A stretch of DNA of 64,000 nt from Glandiceps talaboti. Its lineage: Eukaryota; Hemichordata; Enteropneusta; Spengelidae. The translations under genes and the position numbers were made by a program. The stretch's first letter is position 1. Each line of letters opens with the position of its first letter. Shown in pieces: positions 1-15,294 of the stretch. Below the pieces are notes generated by a model, which had not been told where the DNA came from, did no database searches, and worked only from the letters and a program-made list of their open reading frames with translations. The stretch is from NCBI RefSeq assembly GCF_964340395.1, contig NC_135559.1:3981001-4045000 (forward strand), written 5' to 3'.

Positions 1-19
1 CAATAAAAGTTGTCTATGT

Positions 20-166
20 AGCTAATAGTTTATAATAAGTTATTGCATAATTAATGATTTCAGGTAATTGGGCAATATCTTAAGAAAACATACTTTAAAT
101 TCCATGTAATTTGGTAAAGCCTTCAACCATAATAAAGCGCACAATATCCTATAAAGCTTCTGTCCA
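20..166. repeat. Single copy of the TTTGCATAATTAAT interspersed repeat
   Basis: About 145 bp sharing the same ordered phrases as the tandem units near 12.6-13.5 kb: TTGCATAATTAATGATTT, then CAATATCTTAAGAA, TTCCATGTAATTTGG, ACCATAATAAAG and ATATCCTATAAAGC. It lies in an intron of the first Rho gene. No protein is encoded. Confidence 0.55.
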
Positions 167-416
167 CACTTACAGTACAACAATTTCTTTAGGTCATACC
201 CTCGAAAATCCCCCCAGCCACCCCAGATATCAAGTGGTGCACACCTGACTACCAGGATAGTTTACAGATCTTTACACACTAGCAACATTTATTAATCAAT
301 GTCGATGTTAACGTTACTATGGCAATTACAACAGTAAGAAACCGGTGTCCCCCCCCCTCAACCTAAGACTCCTCATAATAAAAATACTCAGCGTTACACA
401 TTGTTGTCTTTTACAG

Positions 417-3226
<2,810 letters not shown>

Positions 3227-4154
3227 TTCTGCATTGTTGACTTGTAGTATACGACAAACGAAAAACCTAGAGAATTGTTTCAGAGATGGAATAAATTCAC
3301 CTTTCTTGTTTTGTCAATCAACGCCACTACAATTGACAGTTATAGAATACATGATTGAGACAACTTTTGATATTGACATATTGCAATGACAAATATGAAA
3401 GAAACTAGAAAAATATAACATATACGTCGCCATCGCCATGATTATGCAAAATATGGCATACGTCACTTCCTTGTAATTCTTGTTTCATATTAGTGGGGAT
3501 ATTAATTTCCTTGTTAGTGTATTAGTCAGAATATTCAAAATACATCTAAATTGTGTGTATTCTTTGCCATGGTTGTTTTTCTCGTTGGAAATGTATGTTT
3601 TATTTCATTTCACTCAGAAATATTTTACTCCGAGTTAGATTTATGCCAATGCTTTGATTTTAAACACTCGGTGTTTAAACTAATTTGCGACAGAAGTTAA
3701 CATAATTTTTTTAAAACTTGTACTGATATATAAACCTCTACTGCTTAAAGGGGATCACCACTCCAGTATTTTCATAAACGAAAATGAAATTTTCAAATGC
3801 CGTATTATTAGAATTATGTAGGTTACACGAGAACGTCACTTTTTTCTTTATTAGTTCGTCAAATTGAATTTCAAATATAGTTTAGGCTAAATATTTCTTA
3901 ATATTACTTTGATCTCTTCAGTCCAATAATTTGTATAATTTCAGTTCTTCTGAGATGAAGAGAGTTTGTCAATCATTTTCACTGTGTGAAGGTGTGGCAA
4001 CGATTTGTGGTGCATTTCCTCTTTATATCATGTGTTGATAACAAATAGTTTGTATTACCAGCCGCTTGCGTAAAACTATAGTAAACAAACATTTGACGAA
4101 CTTCTACATATAGGAATCAACAGGTGGTTTAAGAATATGTTAAATTATGCAAAT

Positions 4155-4299
4155 ATGTTGATCACTGTGCCTATAGATGTGTGTATTTCATATGTTGGTG
4201 ACTGTGCCTGTAGATGTGTATATTTCATATGTTGGTCACTGTGCCTGTAGATGTGTATATTTCATATGTTGGTCACTGTGCCTGTAGATGTGTATATTT
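4155..4299. repeat. 36-bp tandem repeat, four copies
   Basis: Four copies of a unit beginning ATGTTGGTCACTGTGCC and ending TGTGTATATTTCAT. The first copy is the most diverged. It sits within the likely 3' UTR of Rho A. Confidence 0.85.
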
Positions 4300-4429
4300 G
4301 AAATTATCATTCAGAATTTGTATACACTGTATATCAAAGATATTATTTGACTTATATGCATGCTAAATGATACAAAAGTATATATCATAATGTGTTGTAT
4401 ACCATTATACCGAGAAAGAAAACATGTAT

Positions 4430-4435
4430 AATAAA
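4430..4435 (+). terminator. Possible poly(A) signal for Rho A
   Basis: AATAAA about 1.2 kb after the Rho A stop codon. It is the first clear canonical hexamer found downstream, so use is plausible but unproven. Confidence 0.35.
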
Positions 4436-6049
4436 GGAACTGTGAGAGTTCAAGTTGATAACGTTTGAGCGTGTGTCGTATTTTCTCACCCTTCTTATTA
4501 CCCTTAGTTGTTTATTTTACTAAGTGTTTGTATGGCATATTGCAATTTAATCTTACAAAAAAACCAACAACAACAATCAGAATCTAGTGAAAATAATGCT
4601 AAGTACGGTATGTGTTTATATCTGGAAGTACGGTATAATTTGTTGAGAGTAACTTGCAATTGATGAAACGAGTGGAGTGCTTTATGTTTCATCTACAACT
4701 TACTTTACGTTGATTGATATCAATACATCCCATAATAATATCAAATACGAAAGGTTAAAGGTTAATGTTGTGTAAACAACTGTATATACTTATATCCCTG
4801 GTAACTGGAAGTTTCTGTCAATCAAACACACGTAGTGTCTGACCATTCAACAGTCTTTCCGTATGTCTGTCAACCAGTCTGTGAGTCGGTCTGTCAGTCT
4901 GTCTGTACATGTATACCGGCCCGCCTGTCTGTCTGTCTGTCTGTCTGTCTGTCACGTATGTTAAAATATCACAAACTGAATTAATAAGCAGGTTAGCAAC
5001 AGTTGTATAATGTTAACATCTATACATGCCTTCAATGACACTTGATACATAATATACTGTGAAGAGTGTTTCATTTCTCGAAGACTTTACATTTTAGTAT
5101 AGGCTAACACATATACTAAATAATGCCATCGTGTCATTTACATATTATTGATGGTTCACTTTCTTTTCAGTAACTAGAATACAACAGGATGTATCTTTAA
5201 TCTAAAGTACGTAGTAAACAAAACGTAAAAACTCATCAGCTTGTGTCACTTATTAAAGTTATAAGATCAAGTTGAAACAAATATCAAATTACCTTTAACC
5301 GTCTCATAACAATTTAAAGGGTGGAGGGGGGGGCTCTAACTATTTTGGTCGTGAAATACTCAATTTCTTTTGATATTATATTTAACTGAAGTATAAACTC
5401 ATACGTATAAGTTCATTCAAACTATTTCATTCCATAAATTTAAAGTGTTTGGTACGATTAGAACCCCTCAGCCCCCCCCCCCCCCCCCAACTAGCTATGT
5501 TATAAAATAGCTTACTTCTGTGGTTTTGCAACACATTATTGAAATTTCAGGACCAATTTCTCAAATATTTTATGCATTCAAATAAGATCAATTTAAGTAT
5601 TTCATCATCAGGACTTTGCATGAAGGATATAGTAAACAGTGTATCCTGGTGATCCCCGGATCTGTTCAATATGTCTGTGTATGACGACTGTGTTATTTGA
5701 AGTTGAAATCACTTCAACACGTTTATTCTCAGAGTAAATAAGATAAGAGTGAATTTTATGATATACACTGTTTAGACAGTAGTCTTGTATAATATAAGCA
5801 CGCTACGATTATCTTCACCGTATAGTCAACTGGATTTCTTTAGCACAGTATTCCGTTCTTACCACGTTGAACACTGGTGTTAAACATGTTACAGGAGTGT
5901 TGGTATAAATCGGATGACATCATCGCGTCATCATGTGACTGGGGGTTAGGTTATAGTAAACTGAATAAAGTAACCAATTACGACCGTCTGTCAGCGTGTG
6001 ACCGATTATTACTGACATCATGTGCTGTTCATCCCTTCCCCGGCACGAT

Positions 6050-7029
<980 letters not shown>

Positions 7030-7281
7030 TTATCTGTTTATTTATGTATTAACCATCCAACAAGCAATGCCCAATAACAGGAGGAAAGTTCAGTGTTAAT
7101 GCAGGATGAAACCGGAGCACCCGGGGAAAACCTGCGTTGTTCGGTAGAGTCAAAGTGAACGACACTCTTCTTACTTACAGCGTGGTAAATTTAATCAAAC
7201 CCAGCCGACATCTGGTGGGTTCAAAACCAGGCTGCAGAGGTAAGAGGCGTACGAGCTAAACGGCTCGGCCACCGACAACCC
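7030..7281 (-). mobile_element. tRNA-derived SINE, copy 1
   Basis: Read on the minus strand it begins with a tRNA-like head: an A-box-like GGTGGCCGAGCCGTTTAGC, then a B-box-like GGTTTTGAACCC. A body follows, shared with the copy at 46,193-46,421 (CAACGCAGGTTTTCCCC, AACTTTCCTCC), and it ends in TAAATAAA-type sequence. A Pol III-transcribed, LINE-mobilised SINE is the best explanation. The diverged boxes indicate an old copy. Confidence 0.65.
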
Positions 7282-8296
7282 CAAATTATTACCTGGAATG
7301 GCATTTCCCTCACTATATCACTAGTGTTAATGTGTACTCAGCAACCATTCCTATGTTGGTTTTGGCCCCCTCACTAATCTATATATATATATACAACCAA
7401 TAATCCAGATACATTGATCATTCCTGATTGGTTAATGTATAACTTTATATAACACGATGTTTACTAATATACATGAAGTGCTGACCAGTATTTCCTTATT
7501 TTTTGTCTGTCGCTGACTTAGTCATTAGAACCAATTTGCAATCGTCGCCAACTTCGTCAAAGGAACCTAGAATAGCATCAACATTAGATTATAGCAGTAC
7601 AGGTAAGTAAGATATTGAGTTCTCCAATTGATTTCCACAATGGATAGAAAACTGATTTTCTTTTTAGCTTGAAGATTTCACTTCAGAGCCTTCGTCTATT
7701 CCATTCACTCATGGATTTAGCCAGGATACATTACTATAGAGCGAAAATTAATGCCACTGATACGTGATATATGACACACCTGTGATATGCCATTCTTCAA
7801 CAAATACATGTCGTATACTACATCAACTCCGTGAATGTTTCATGCATGGACAACTACAAAATTTAAAAGAATTAAAAAAAAAATTAAGAAAAAATATAAT
7901 TCGAGTGCAATACACCAAGAGCGAAAACACAACTACCAGACATTTATCTCGTGTGGGTTTGTGTACTTACATGGCAGCCATATGCTCACTTTGTTTATAT
8001 GTATATGGATAAACATCATATTTACTGTAAACTTTATGTCAACGAACACTTCATGTAATGTCGTGTATTAACATCTTTCGAGGTCAAAAACGAATAAGAA
8101 AACAACAAGGTACGTAAACACAGCAGTTCGTTGTAAAATATGTACACGTCGTCCTGGGTTGTTGCATATACATGCGACCCCATATGCATGTTAACAAGTG
8201 CAGAGACTCAGTCTGACGTTGAAATGTGTTAGTGTTACATTTATTTCTCGGGTGAGTGGGTGGGTGGATGGGTGAATGAATGAATGCGTCTATTTA

Positions 8297-8420
8297 TTTA
8301 TTCATTCATTCATTCATTCATTCATTCATTCATTCATTCATTCATTCATTCATTCATTCATTCATTCATTCATTCATTCATTCATTCATTCATTCATTCA
8401 TTTATTTATTTATTTATTTA
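8297..8420. repeat. (ATTC)n/(ATTT)n microsatellite
   Basis: About 26 ATTC units followed by ATTT units, just upstream of Rho B coding exon 1. Confidence 0.95.
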
Positions 8421-8560
8421 AGAACCAACATTTGAGCATATTGCCCATTCGTGAAAAGATTAACTTATACACACTGTCTTTTCTTGCAATCATCTCCTGT
8501 TTCCTTCATTGCTGAGAAGTAATAGCACAACTATAATTTCCTTTTGCAGATCGGCCCACT

Positions 8561-10842
8561 ATGATGTTATCACCAAATGGTGCACGGGCGGTCAAGTGTG
8601 TCGTCGTCGGTGATGGCGCTGTCGGCAAAACGTCAATGCTGATTTCTTTCGTTACGGATGCATTCCCGAGGGAGTACATTCCAACAGTGTTAGTTTATGA
8701 TACCATATATATGCGTGATTAATACAAGTTTTGATATACAATATTATAGTGAAAATTCGAGAAACAAGAAGATTTTTGAGAAAAAAAAATTGGAGCTACA
8801 CACTGCGTATACTATGGTGAACGATTTCCAATAATTCCTGTTTTGTTTTCGCATTCTTCGCATGTTTGTTTTCTCGTTGCAATTGTTTATAAGTCGAGGT
8901 TTCTGAAGAAAAAATGAACTAAGACTCACTCACTCACTCAGCCAGTCAGTCCATGATGCAATGCTTTAGTGACGTATAAACTGTGAAGTATGACGTACGA
9001 AGTATGAAGTAAGAAGTGTGAAGTCCATAATAGGCTTTCGTAGTCAGTCAGTCAGTCAGTCAGTCAGTCAGTCAGTCAGTCACGTCAGTCACGTCAGTCA
9101 GTCAGTCAGTCAGTCCGTCAGCCAGTTAGTCAATTAGTCACTGTAGTGTAAAAACTACTTCTGTTACTGCATAACGTTACATAGACACACTACATAGATT
9201 TAATACATAATACATTGTACATGTATTTCGTTATCTTTTAACATGGCTGTCATGCTGTACAGTAAAAAAAAATTGTACAACTTATACCTACAGTTATGAT
9301 AACTACAGTGCCAATATGATGGTTGATTCGTATTCAGTAAATCTAGCATTGTGGGATACAGCGGGACAGCAGGACTACGATAGGTTGAGACCACTGTCTT
9401 ACCCACAGGTATGTATACATAAATGCTCACAGACACAGACAGACACAGACACGGACACGGACACAGACACAGACACAGACACAGACACAGACACAGACAC
9501 AGACACGGACACGGACACGGACACGGACACGGACACAGACACAGACACAGACACAGACACAGACACAGACACAGGCACAGGCACAGACACAGACACAGAC
9601 ACAGGCACATACACATACACAGGCACATACACAGACACAGATACAGACACAGACACGGACACGGACACAGACACAGACACAGACACAGACACAGACACAG
9701 ACACAGGCACGGACACGGACACGGACACGGACACGGACACAGACACAGACACAGACACAGACACAGACACAGACACAGACACCAGTTTTACTGAACACGT
9801 TTCCATGACTTTTCCCTTAATTTCTCAGTCTTAAAAAACAAATCTTATAAAGCAAAACGTTACAACTATCTCAAATAACTTTGGATCTCTGAGTGATTTT
9901 TTGTGACAATTAGCCTGACAGGTGTGGCATCTTAACCTATAACATAATAACATAAACAATTATATATCTTCTTGAGAAACTGCAAACACAATTTTTTACC
10001 TACCAAAAAGTGCATCAACTTGGACCAGTGAGAAGCACGGGTATATTTCCTACTAGACTAGAACAAAATTTATGAGAACAATTACATATTCAGTATAATC
10101 AATACAATCTTGCTCGTAAATTTCGCTGATAAAATTTTGTTGTCATTTTCAGACTGACGTTTTCCTGATATGCTTCAGTATCGTTAGTCAGACTTCACTT
10201 GATAACGTCATTACCAAATGGCACCCGGAAGTAGTCCATCATGCACCGGGAGTAAACTATATCCTCGTCGGTAAGATATGGATAATTTCATTTTAGCTTC
10301 TTTAAACTTTTTTATCTACTTAGAAGCTTACAACTTTCTCCGAGTCAACATGAATAAAGAAAGAGTTAGGCTAACATATTGTGATGAGAAGGTTGAGATG
10401 AATGGGACTTGTGGAGGAGGGGGCCGGGGGGAGCAAACATATTTGAAGTGTAAGAATAAATCTACAGGGACAGGGAAGGATATCAAGCGATAAAAGGGTA
10501 GACATTGCAACTTTGGGGAAGACAAGAAATGAAAGAACGAGTGCAAGGCATGCATATGGATGTTCTACACATATTTCATCTATTTTCTTGTAGTCATATT
10601 TTTACCTAACTATATTGTTCCACTGACAGGAACTAAGGTGGATTTGAGGGAAGATCACGAGATATTAGCGGGATTGGTAAAACAAGGAAAAGTTCCACTT
10701 ATGGAAGACAAGGGAAAAGAACTTGCACGAAAACTTGGCGCAGTTTGTTATCTTGAATGCTCGTCTCTGAAACAAAAAGGTTTAAAAAGGGTAAGAATTG
10801 TAAAGTTACGTCACAGGTATAGGCGATAGGAATTTATGTACT

Positions 10843-10894
<52 letters not shown>

Positions 10895-10911
10895 TGTGTG
10901 TGTGTCTGTGC

Positions 10912-10947
<36 letters not shown>

Positions 10948-11120
10948 ATGTATGTATGTATGTATGTATATGCGTATATGTTAGTATATCTCTTTGTATA
11001 CTTATGTATCACATGTTTATGTGTTTGCAGGTTTTTGAAGAAGCATGTCGGGTTGGCATGGGTCTTTCTGGAAACAAACAAAGCAAAAATAAAAAGAAGA
11101 GGCGATGTCAATTACTATGA
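8561..11120 (+). CDS. Rho-family small GTPase, complete (copy B)
   Basis: Five coding exons: 8561-8688, 9294-9408, 10153-10270, 10630-10790 and 11031-11120, giving 203 aa with every junction in frame. The P-loop GDGAVGKTS is at residues 17-25, switch I YIPTVYDNYSAN at 39-50, switch [15 protein letters not shown] at 64-76, the TKVD base-recognition motif at 122-125 and ECSSLKQKG near 165. [12 protein letters not shown] polybasic stretch precedes the CAAX box CQLL. The Gly and Gln residues needed for GTP hydrolysis are present; the residue after the catalytic Gln is Gln rather than the Glu of Rac. The start is the first Met after a 3' splice site at 8549, so a non-coding 5' exon is likely; a consensus donor ACAG/GTAAGT ends at 7602. 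A Rac/Cdc42-like membrane-bound signalling switch is expected. The exact subfamily is uncertain. Confidence 0.92.
8921..9127. repeat. (CAGT)n-type microsatellite in Rho B intron 1
   Basis: CACT units, a diverged stretch, then about 20 CAGT units interrupted by CACGT. Confidence 0.85.
9427..9782. repeat. (ACAGAC)n / (ACGGAC)n hexanucleotide repeat in Rho B intron 2
   Basis: About 59 hexamers with block-wise C/G variants. It starts 18 bp after the splice donor and fills the first third of the intron. Every reading frame on both strands is open; this is not coding. Confidence 0.95.
10843..10971. repeat. (TG)n then (TGTA)n in Rho B intron 4
   Basis: About 43 TG units with rare substitutions, then about 10 TGTA units, between coding exons 4 and 5. 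Confidence 0.95.
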
Positions 11121-11245
11121 TAGCAATGCACGTAAGAGAACGTCCTCATGAAGATCAGCATCTAGCGAAACCTTCGTTGTCCTCCACTTTACGTCTTTCC
11201 CCAAAACTGTATCAATAATTGACGTCAGCGATAACTATATATATA

Positions 11246-11246
<1 letters not shown>

Positions 11247-11306
<60 letters not shown>
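11247..11306. repeat. (TG)n in Rho B 3' UTR
   Basis: About 29 TG dinucleotides, 130 bp after the Rho B stop codon. Confidence 0.95.
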
Positions 11307-11307
<1 letters not shown>

Positions 11308-11387
11308 CAGTTGTCTGATGATCGCCGAGGAAGCGTGAAACTCTGAGTAACGACTTATAACATATCCTTATTATTTTGAATTAAGCA

Positions 11388-11413
11388 TATATGTATATGT
11401 ATATATATATATG

Positions 11414-11504
<91 letters not shown>
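11388..11504. repeat. (TA)n microsatellite
   Basis: A TATG/TA mix followed by about 40 pure TA units. Confidence 0.95.
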
Positions 11505-11506
<2 letters not shown>

Positions 11507-11689
11507 CAATCTCAGTGACAAGATGTAATTATTTAGAACACTTACCTTTAAAAATCAAATTACATGCGTTCACAGTATACCTTGATAAATTGGACCATCT
11601 ATTGCTCAGTTTAGTAAACATAAAATACAAAGCAGAATGAATCAAATAATATATTGTTATTCCTGTGCATTTTCGTTTTCAGGCAGGTA

Positions 11690-11780
11690 TAGCCTAGATT
11701 CTTCCTGCTGCTTGCGAATTTCGACTGACATCCCTCCACAGTCGAAATCAGCCAGCGTGAAGGATCACGGGTGATTTAGA
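11690..11780. repeat. Short imperfect inverted repeat
   Basis: The left arm runs from AGATTCTTCCTGCTG to ATTTCGACTG. The right arm runs from CAGTCGAAAT to CAGCGTGAAGGATC. The arms are imperfect complements, so this may be a decayed MITE. Confidence 0.4.
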
Positions 11781-11941
11781 CAGTGGGAAAGGGGAGATAT
11801 TTCAATTTATTATCCCATGACTGTTTTTAAATATTAATTTCGTTCCCAAGGGGTGAGAAATTTGATGTTTTCTGATCTCTATTAGACCTAAGCTTCCGAT
11901 ATTCTATGATTACATTGAATTGTCGATAATTTATTCCTGGC

Positions 11942-11947
11942 AATAAA
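11942..11947 (+). terminator. Possible poly(A) signal for Rho B
   Basis: AATAAA about 820 bp after the Rho B stop, on the coding strand. Confidence 0.4.
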
Positions 11948-12594
11948 GTTTCAAGTTTCAAATAATTATGCATCTTGCAAGAGTAGACCGGATCTCTTTT
12001 TTTCTATTCAGGTATGCGGTATCATTGAACCCCCCCCCCCCCTTCCAGGTATGAGGTATCATTGAACACCACCACCACCACCACCACCACTGCCGCCATT
12101 ATGGACGTAACACACAGTGCTTATTGTTGGGCCAATGCCATGAAACATCTCGTGTGACCGCTGAGCTCATAAATGTGAAGTGTATAATGATTTATTTATC
12201 AGTACACTATATTGCCGGAATTCAAATTAGCTTTTGCTACAATCACTTCATTAAGGGGACAAGTTGAGCATTCTCTTCACAGTGCATCCGAGGCTATTAA
12301 TAGTCGACGTCTTTGCTGAATTTCACCCGTTTCAGATTCAATCATGGGTATGTAAGGCAAGGATTTTGTGTTTATGTTCCGCATGTAATATGCTCTGTAC
12401 TGTGCTTAGTTTCAATTGCGGTACGTAGTTATTGTCGTGCAAGAGGGTGAATACATTAATGTCTGCTATAAGATGTACTTTTTATTAATTCGCGAACACG
12501 AAATTTGTCATATGCAGATGGCCTTGGAAAAATAAACTTGAATTGGAAATAATGGCAAGTGGTATATTTAAGATTGATAACACATAAGCTGGTC

Positions 12595-13545
12595 AGATGT
12601 TCTATGAAGCCTGTTGGCAAAATATTTAGTTTTAATGATTAATTTGCGTTAATTAATTAATTAATTTATTTATTTATTGCATACCTTTTGTATCAGGGGC
12701 TCACTAAGATTGTTAGGAGCAGCACTAACAAAAAATCAAAATACATATACTACTAAAAAGACGAGCAAAAAAAGATTTACAGGAGCAAACATAACAAAAT
12801 AAACCAAAGTGAGGTAAGAATATTGGTAAAACGAAAATAAAAATGTATGTTTCAAATGTTAATTGTCAGAAAATCTAATCGCTATAGTTTTAACAAAATC
12901 TTTTCTGTTTTCAATTGCTTCAATAAGGTATTGTTTGACAAGTTTATCTATTTGTTTACTTGTCAAACAATACATTTTATTGAAGCTTTGAATTTCATGT
13001 AATTTGGTACATATATCAACCATAACAATGCACACATATCCTATAAAGCCTTTTGGCATAATGTTTAGTCTTAGGGAGTAATTTGCATAATTAATGATTT
13101 TCAGTAATTAAGCCATATCTATAGAATGCACGCTTCAAATTCCAGATAATTTGGCACATACATCAGCCATGACAAAGCACACATATCACACAAAGCATGT
13201 TGGTATAGTTTTTAATATGAATGCGTAATTTGCATAATTAATTATTTCGGTAATTAGGCTATATCTTAAGAACGCAAACTTCAATTTCATTTAACCATAA
13301 AAACAAATCACACGTGTTTTTTTTATGCAGTTTTTCGTTGTGATGTGTAATTGCACACATAATCAATTTTGATAATTAGGCAATAGTATGCACTCATGGT
13401 AAAGAAGTGCATGTCATGATATGTCCTTTAAAAGCCTGTTGATGTACGATATAAACGTAATGGTTAATTTGCATAATTAATGGGTTTTCGATAACTAGGC
13501 AATATGTTAACTGCAAACTCAAAATTCATACATTTCAATATGATT
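12595..13545. repeat. Diverged tandem array of the TTTGCATAATTAAT repeat
   Basis: At least four diverged units of roughly 115-150 bp. Each carries in order AATTTGCATAATTAAT, a GTAATTAGGC-like phrase, TATCTTAAGAA-like, TTCCATGTAATTTGG-like, AACCATGACAAAGCACACATA-like and TCCTATAAAGCC. The clearest units start near 12985, 13078, 13225 and 13464. A lone copy lies at 20-166. No coding potential. Confidence 0.6.
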
Positions 13546-13719
13546 AACTGTTCAATTGAGGAGTACATCATGTATAATTCCAACAATGTGTGTAAGACCA
13601 AAATCTATGGTTTTGCCCCTATGGGAGGCAAGAGACGGTGTGATATAGAACGTAAGTTGTGAAATTCCTGTATCACAACAGTTAGTCCGTTAGGCCGAAC
13701 ATCGAGCTACGTATATTGT

Positions 13720-13913
13720 CAATCTGATTAAAATCCGATGTAAATGTCGGCCAATCGTCCATTGTTATTTTACTTCGGTATTTTTGCTTGTGATACGTGT
13801 TTACGTTTTCATCTTATAGAGATGGCCTTCAAGACGTATCACGTAGGTCAATTCAAGCAAAATACCGAGGTAAAATAACAATGAACAATTAGCATTGGAT
13901 TTTAATCAGATTG
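13720..13913. mobile_element. MITE family 1, copy 1, with perfect 10-bp TSD
   Basis: A 194-bp foldback element. The left end is CAATCTGATTAAAATCC and the right end is its exact complement, GGATTTTAATCAGATTG. The arms also pair internally (TTGTTATTTTACTTCGGTAT with ATACCGAGGTAAAATAACAA). The 10-bp direct repeat CGTATATTGT directly abuts both ends (13710-13719, 13914-13923). A 9-10 bp duplication fits Mutator-like transposons. It is non-autonomous and encodes no protein. Confidence 0.85.
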
Positions 13914-14034
13914 CGTATATTGTATACGGTCTCAGACCTCTAGTGGTCTGAGATATGGTGTAGTTTCGTAGCAACGCTTCAAAACTCAATACACATCGTT
14001 TAATAACACATCATGCAGTAACAAAATAAAAAAC

Positions 14035-14046
14035 TGCGCATGCGCA
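14035..14046. promoter_or_regulatory. NRF1-type palindrome, site 1
   Basis: TGCGCATGCGCA is a perfect match to the NRF1 consensus YGCGCAYGCGCR, known from promoters of metazoan housekeeping and mitochondrial genes. Promoter use here is inferred. Confidence 0.5.
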
Positions 14047-14146
14047 CTAGTGGATGTAAGACATAGCAACGCTTAAGTAGCAACGCTTCAGAACGTAATA
14101 CGCATGCGTAAAGTATGTAGTAACATAAAGTGTAAAAATAGAAAAC

Positions 14147-14158
14147 TGCGCATGCGCA
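14147..14158. promoter_or_regulatory. NRF1-type palindrome, site 2
   Basis: A second perfect TGCGCATGCGCA, 112 bp from the first, kept while the sequence between copies diverged. A related ACGCATGCGT palindrome lies between them. Confidence 0.5.
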
Positions 14159-15294
14159 CTAGTGGAGGTAAGGTCACGAGACACTGCTCGAGACACTCCG
14201 ATATATATATATATATATATATAAACCTCGAAGTAGCATATGCCATCTAAAGTGGTCGTGCCCTTTGTAATTACTGAAAGATCCCACCCCTAATCATGCT
14301 AACATCGATCGGTACCAAAGAGCATCACGTAGCGACGGTGAGTAAACGTTTAATATACTACATTTATTTCACCGCGTTGCATGGATCGTATTGGAACTAT
14401 AAAACTACAGCGAAGACCACTCAGTATCATCAAGGTCACACTGCCACAGTACACAGTTTTTTGTTCTTGGGCTATACACCGCTACACAAACGTTTCAGAT
14501 TATCACTACAGCTCCGGTGAAAGTATACTAACCCCGTACATGTCAAACAATGTGTCAACATTATGGCAGCTAATGGGTAGAACTCTATAAAGCTCCTGCT
14601 AATATCGCGACAGTTCAAATAGCAATTGTTTAAAAAATGGCTATATCATGTACATGAAATATTGGCATCACTGGCATTGTGCAGTAAACTATAAAACATG
14701 TTTTAGTGTATAGATGTATTCTTTATTACATTTGAATATGTTGAATGACATTTAATATATTGTATAATTCATTGAGCTATTGTTTGTGTAATATTTACAT
14801 AATACACTCACTGTATACATGTGTAACTGTAAGAGCAATATGTTGAACCACGCCTTAAAATAGTATGACAATGGTCACATGACAATGACTAACAGGCTAT
14901 AGGTACAACAAACATTTGTTCTTGTATGCCACTGTAATAGTGCTTAGCTAGTTATACACGACCTCGTCGTAAAACACAACCTCTTTTACGGCACCGCCTT
15001 TCGTTACGTCAGCAGAGAAATTGTAGTCTGGCTTGTGAGAATGATATATGAGTATGTATACATATGTTGTCATTTGTTCTTTGTAGGTCTCTGTAATTGG
15101 ACACTCCTGTCCTAATACAATGTATACTGTGGCAGAAAGCATCGGATTTCACAATACGCACGTGCAAGGTGAAACCTAACTTGATACCACAAGAACATGT
15201 TTAAAGACCACTAGCTGACATCTGACATTTTATTCCTACAACATTAGCTTCAGAAGTGAAATAGTAAAATTTCTTCTTTATTACAAATATTGAT

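Larger units (their letters stand above)
13968..14175. repeat. ~105-bp tandem duplication carrying NRF1-type sites
   Basis: Two diverged copies, each starting GTAGCAACGCTTC and containing GCAGTAACA-like sequence, an A-rich stretch, ACTGCGCATGCGCACTAGTG and GAGGTAAG-like sequence. It lies about 1.1-1.3 kb upstream of the intronless gene at 15,295. Confidence 0.7.

Noticed and set aside
7030-7281. tRNA gene
   Set aside because: The A- and B-box-like head does not fold into a full cloverleaf by eye and is joined to a body shared with another locus, so it is a SINE.
9200-9834. Overlapping open frames on both strands (Thr-Asp, Val-Ser, Cys-Val repeats)
   Set aside because: Hexanucleotide repeat in Rho B intron 2; only 9294-9408 is an exon.
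14296-14590. Two overlapping ~70-codon frames upstream of the EEP/OTU gene
   Set aside because: No motif, no conserved start context and mutual overlap; more likely the 5' UTR or promoter region.
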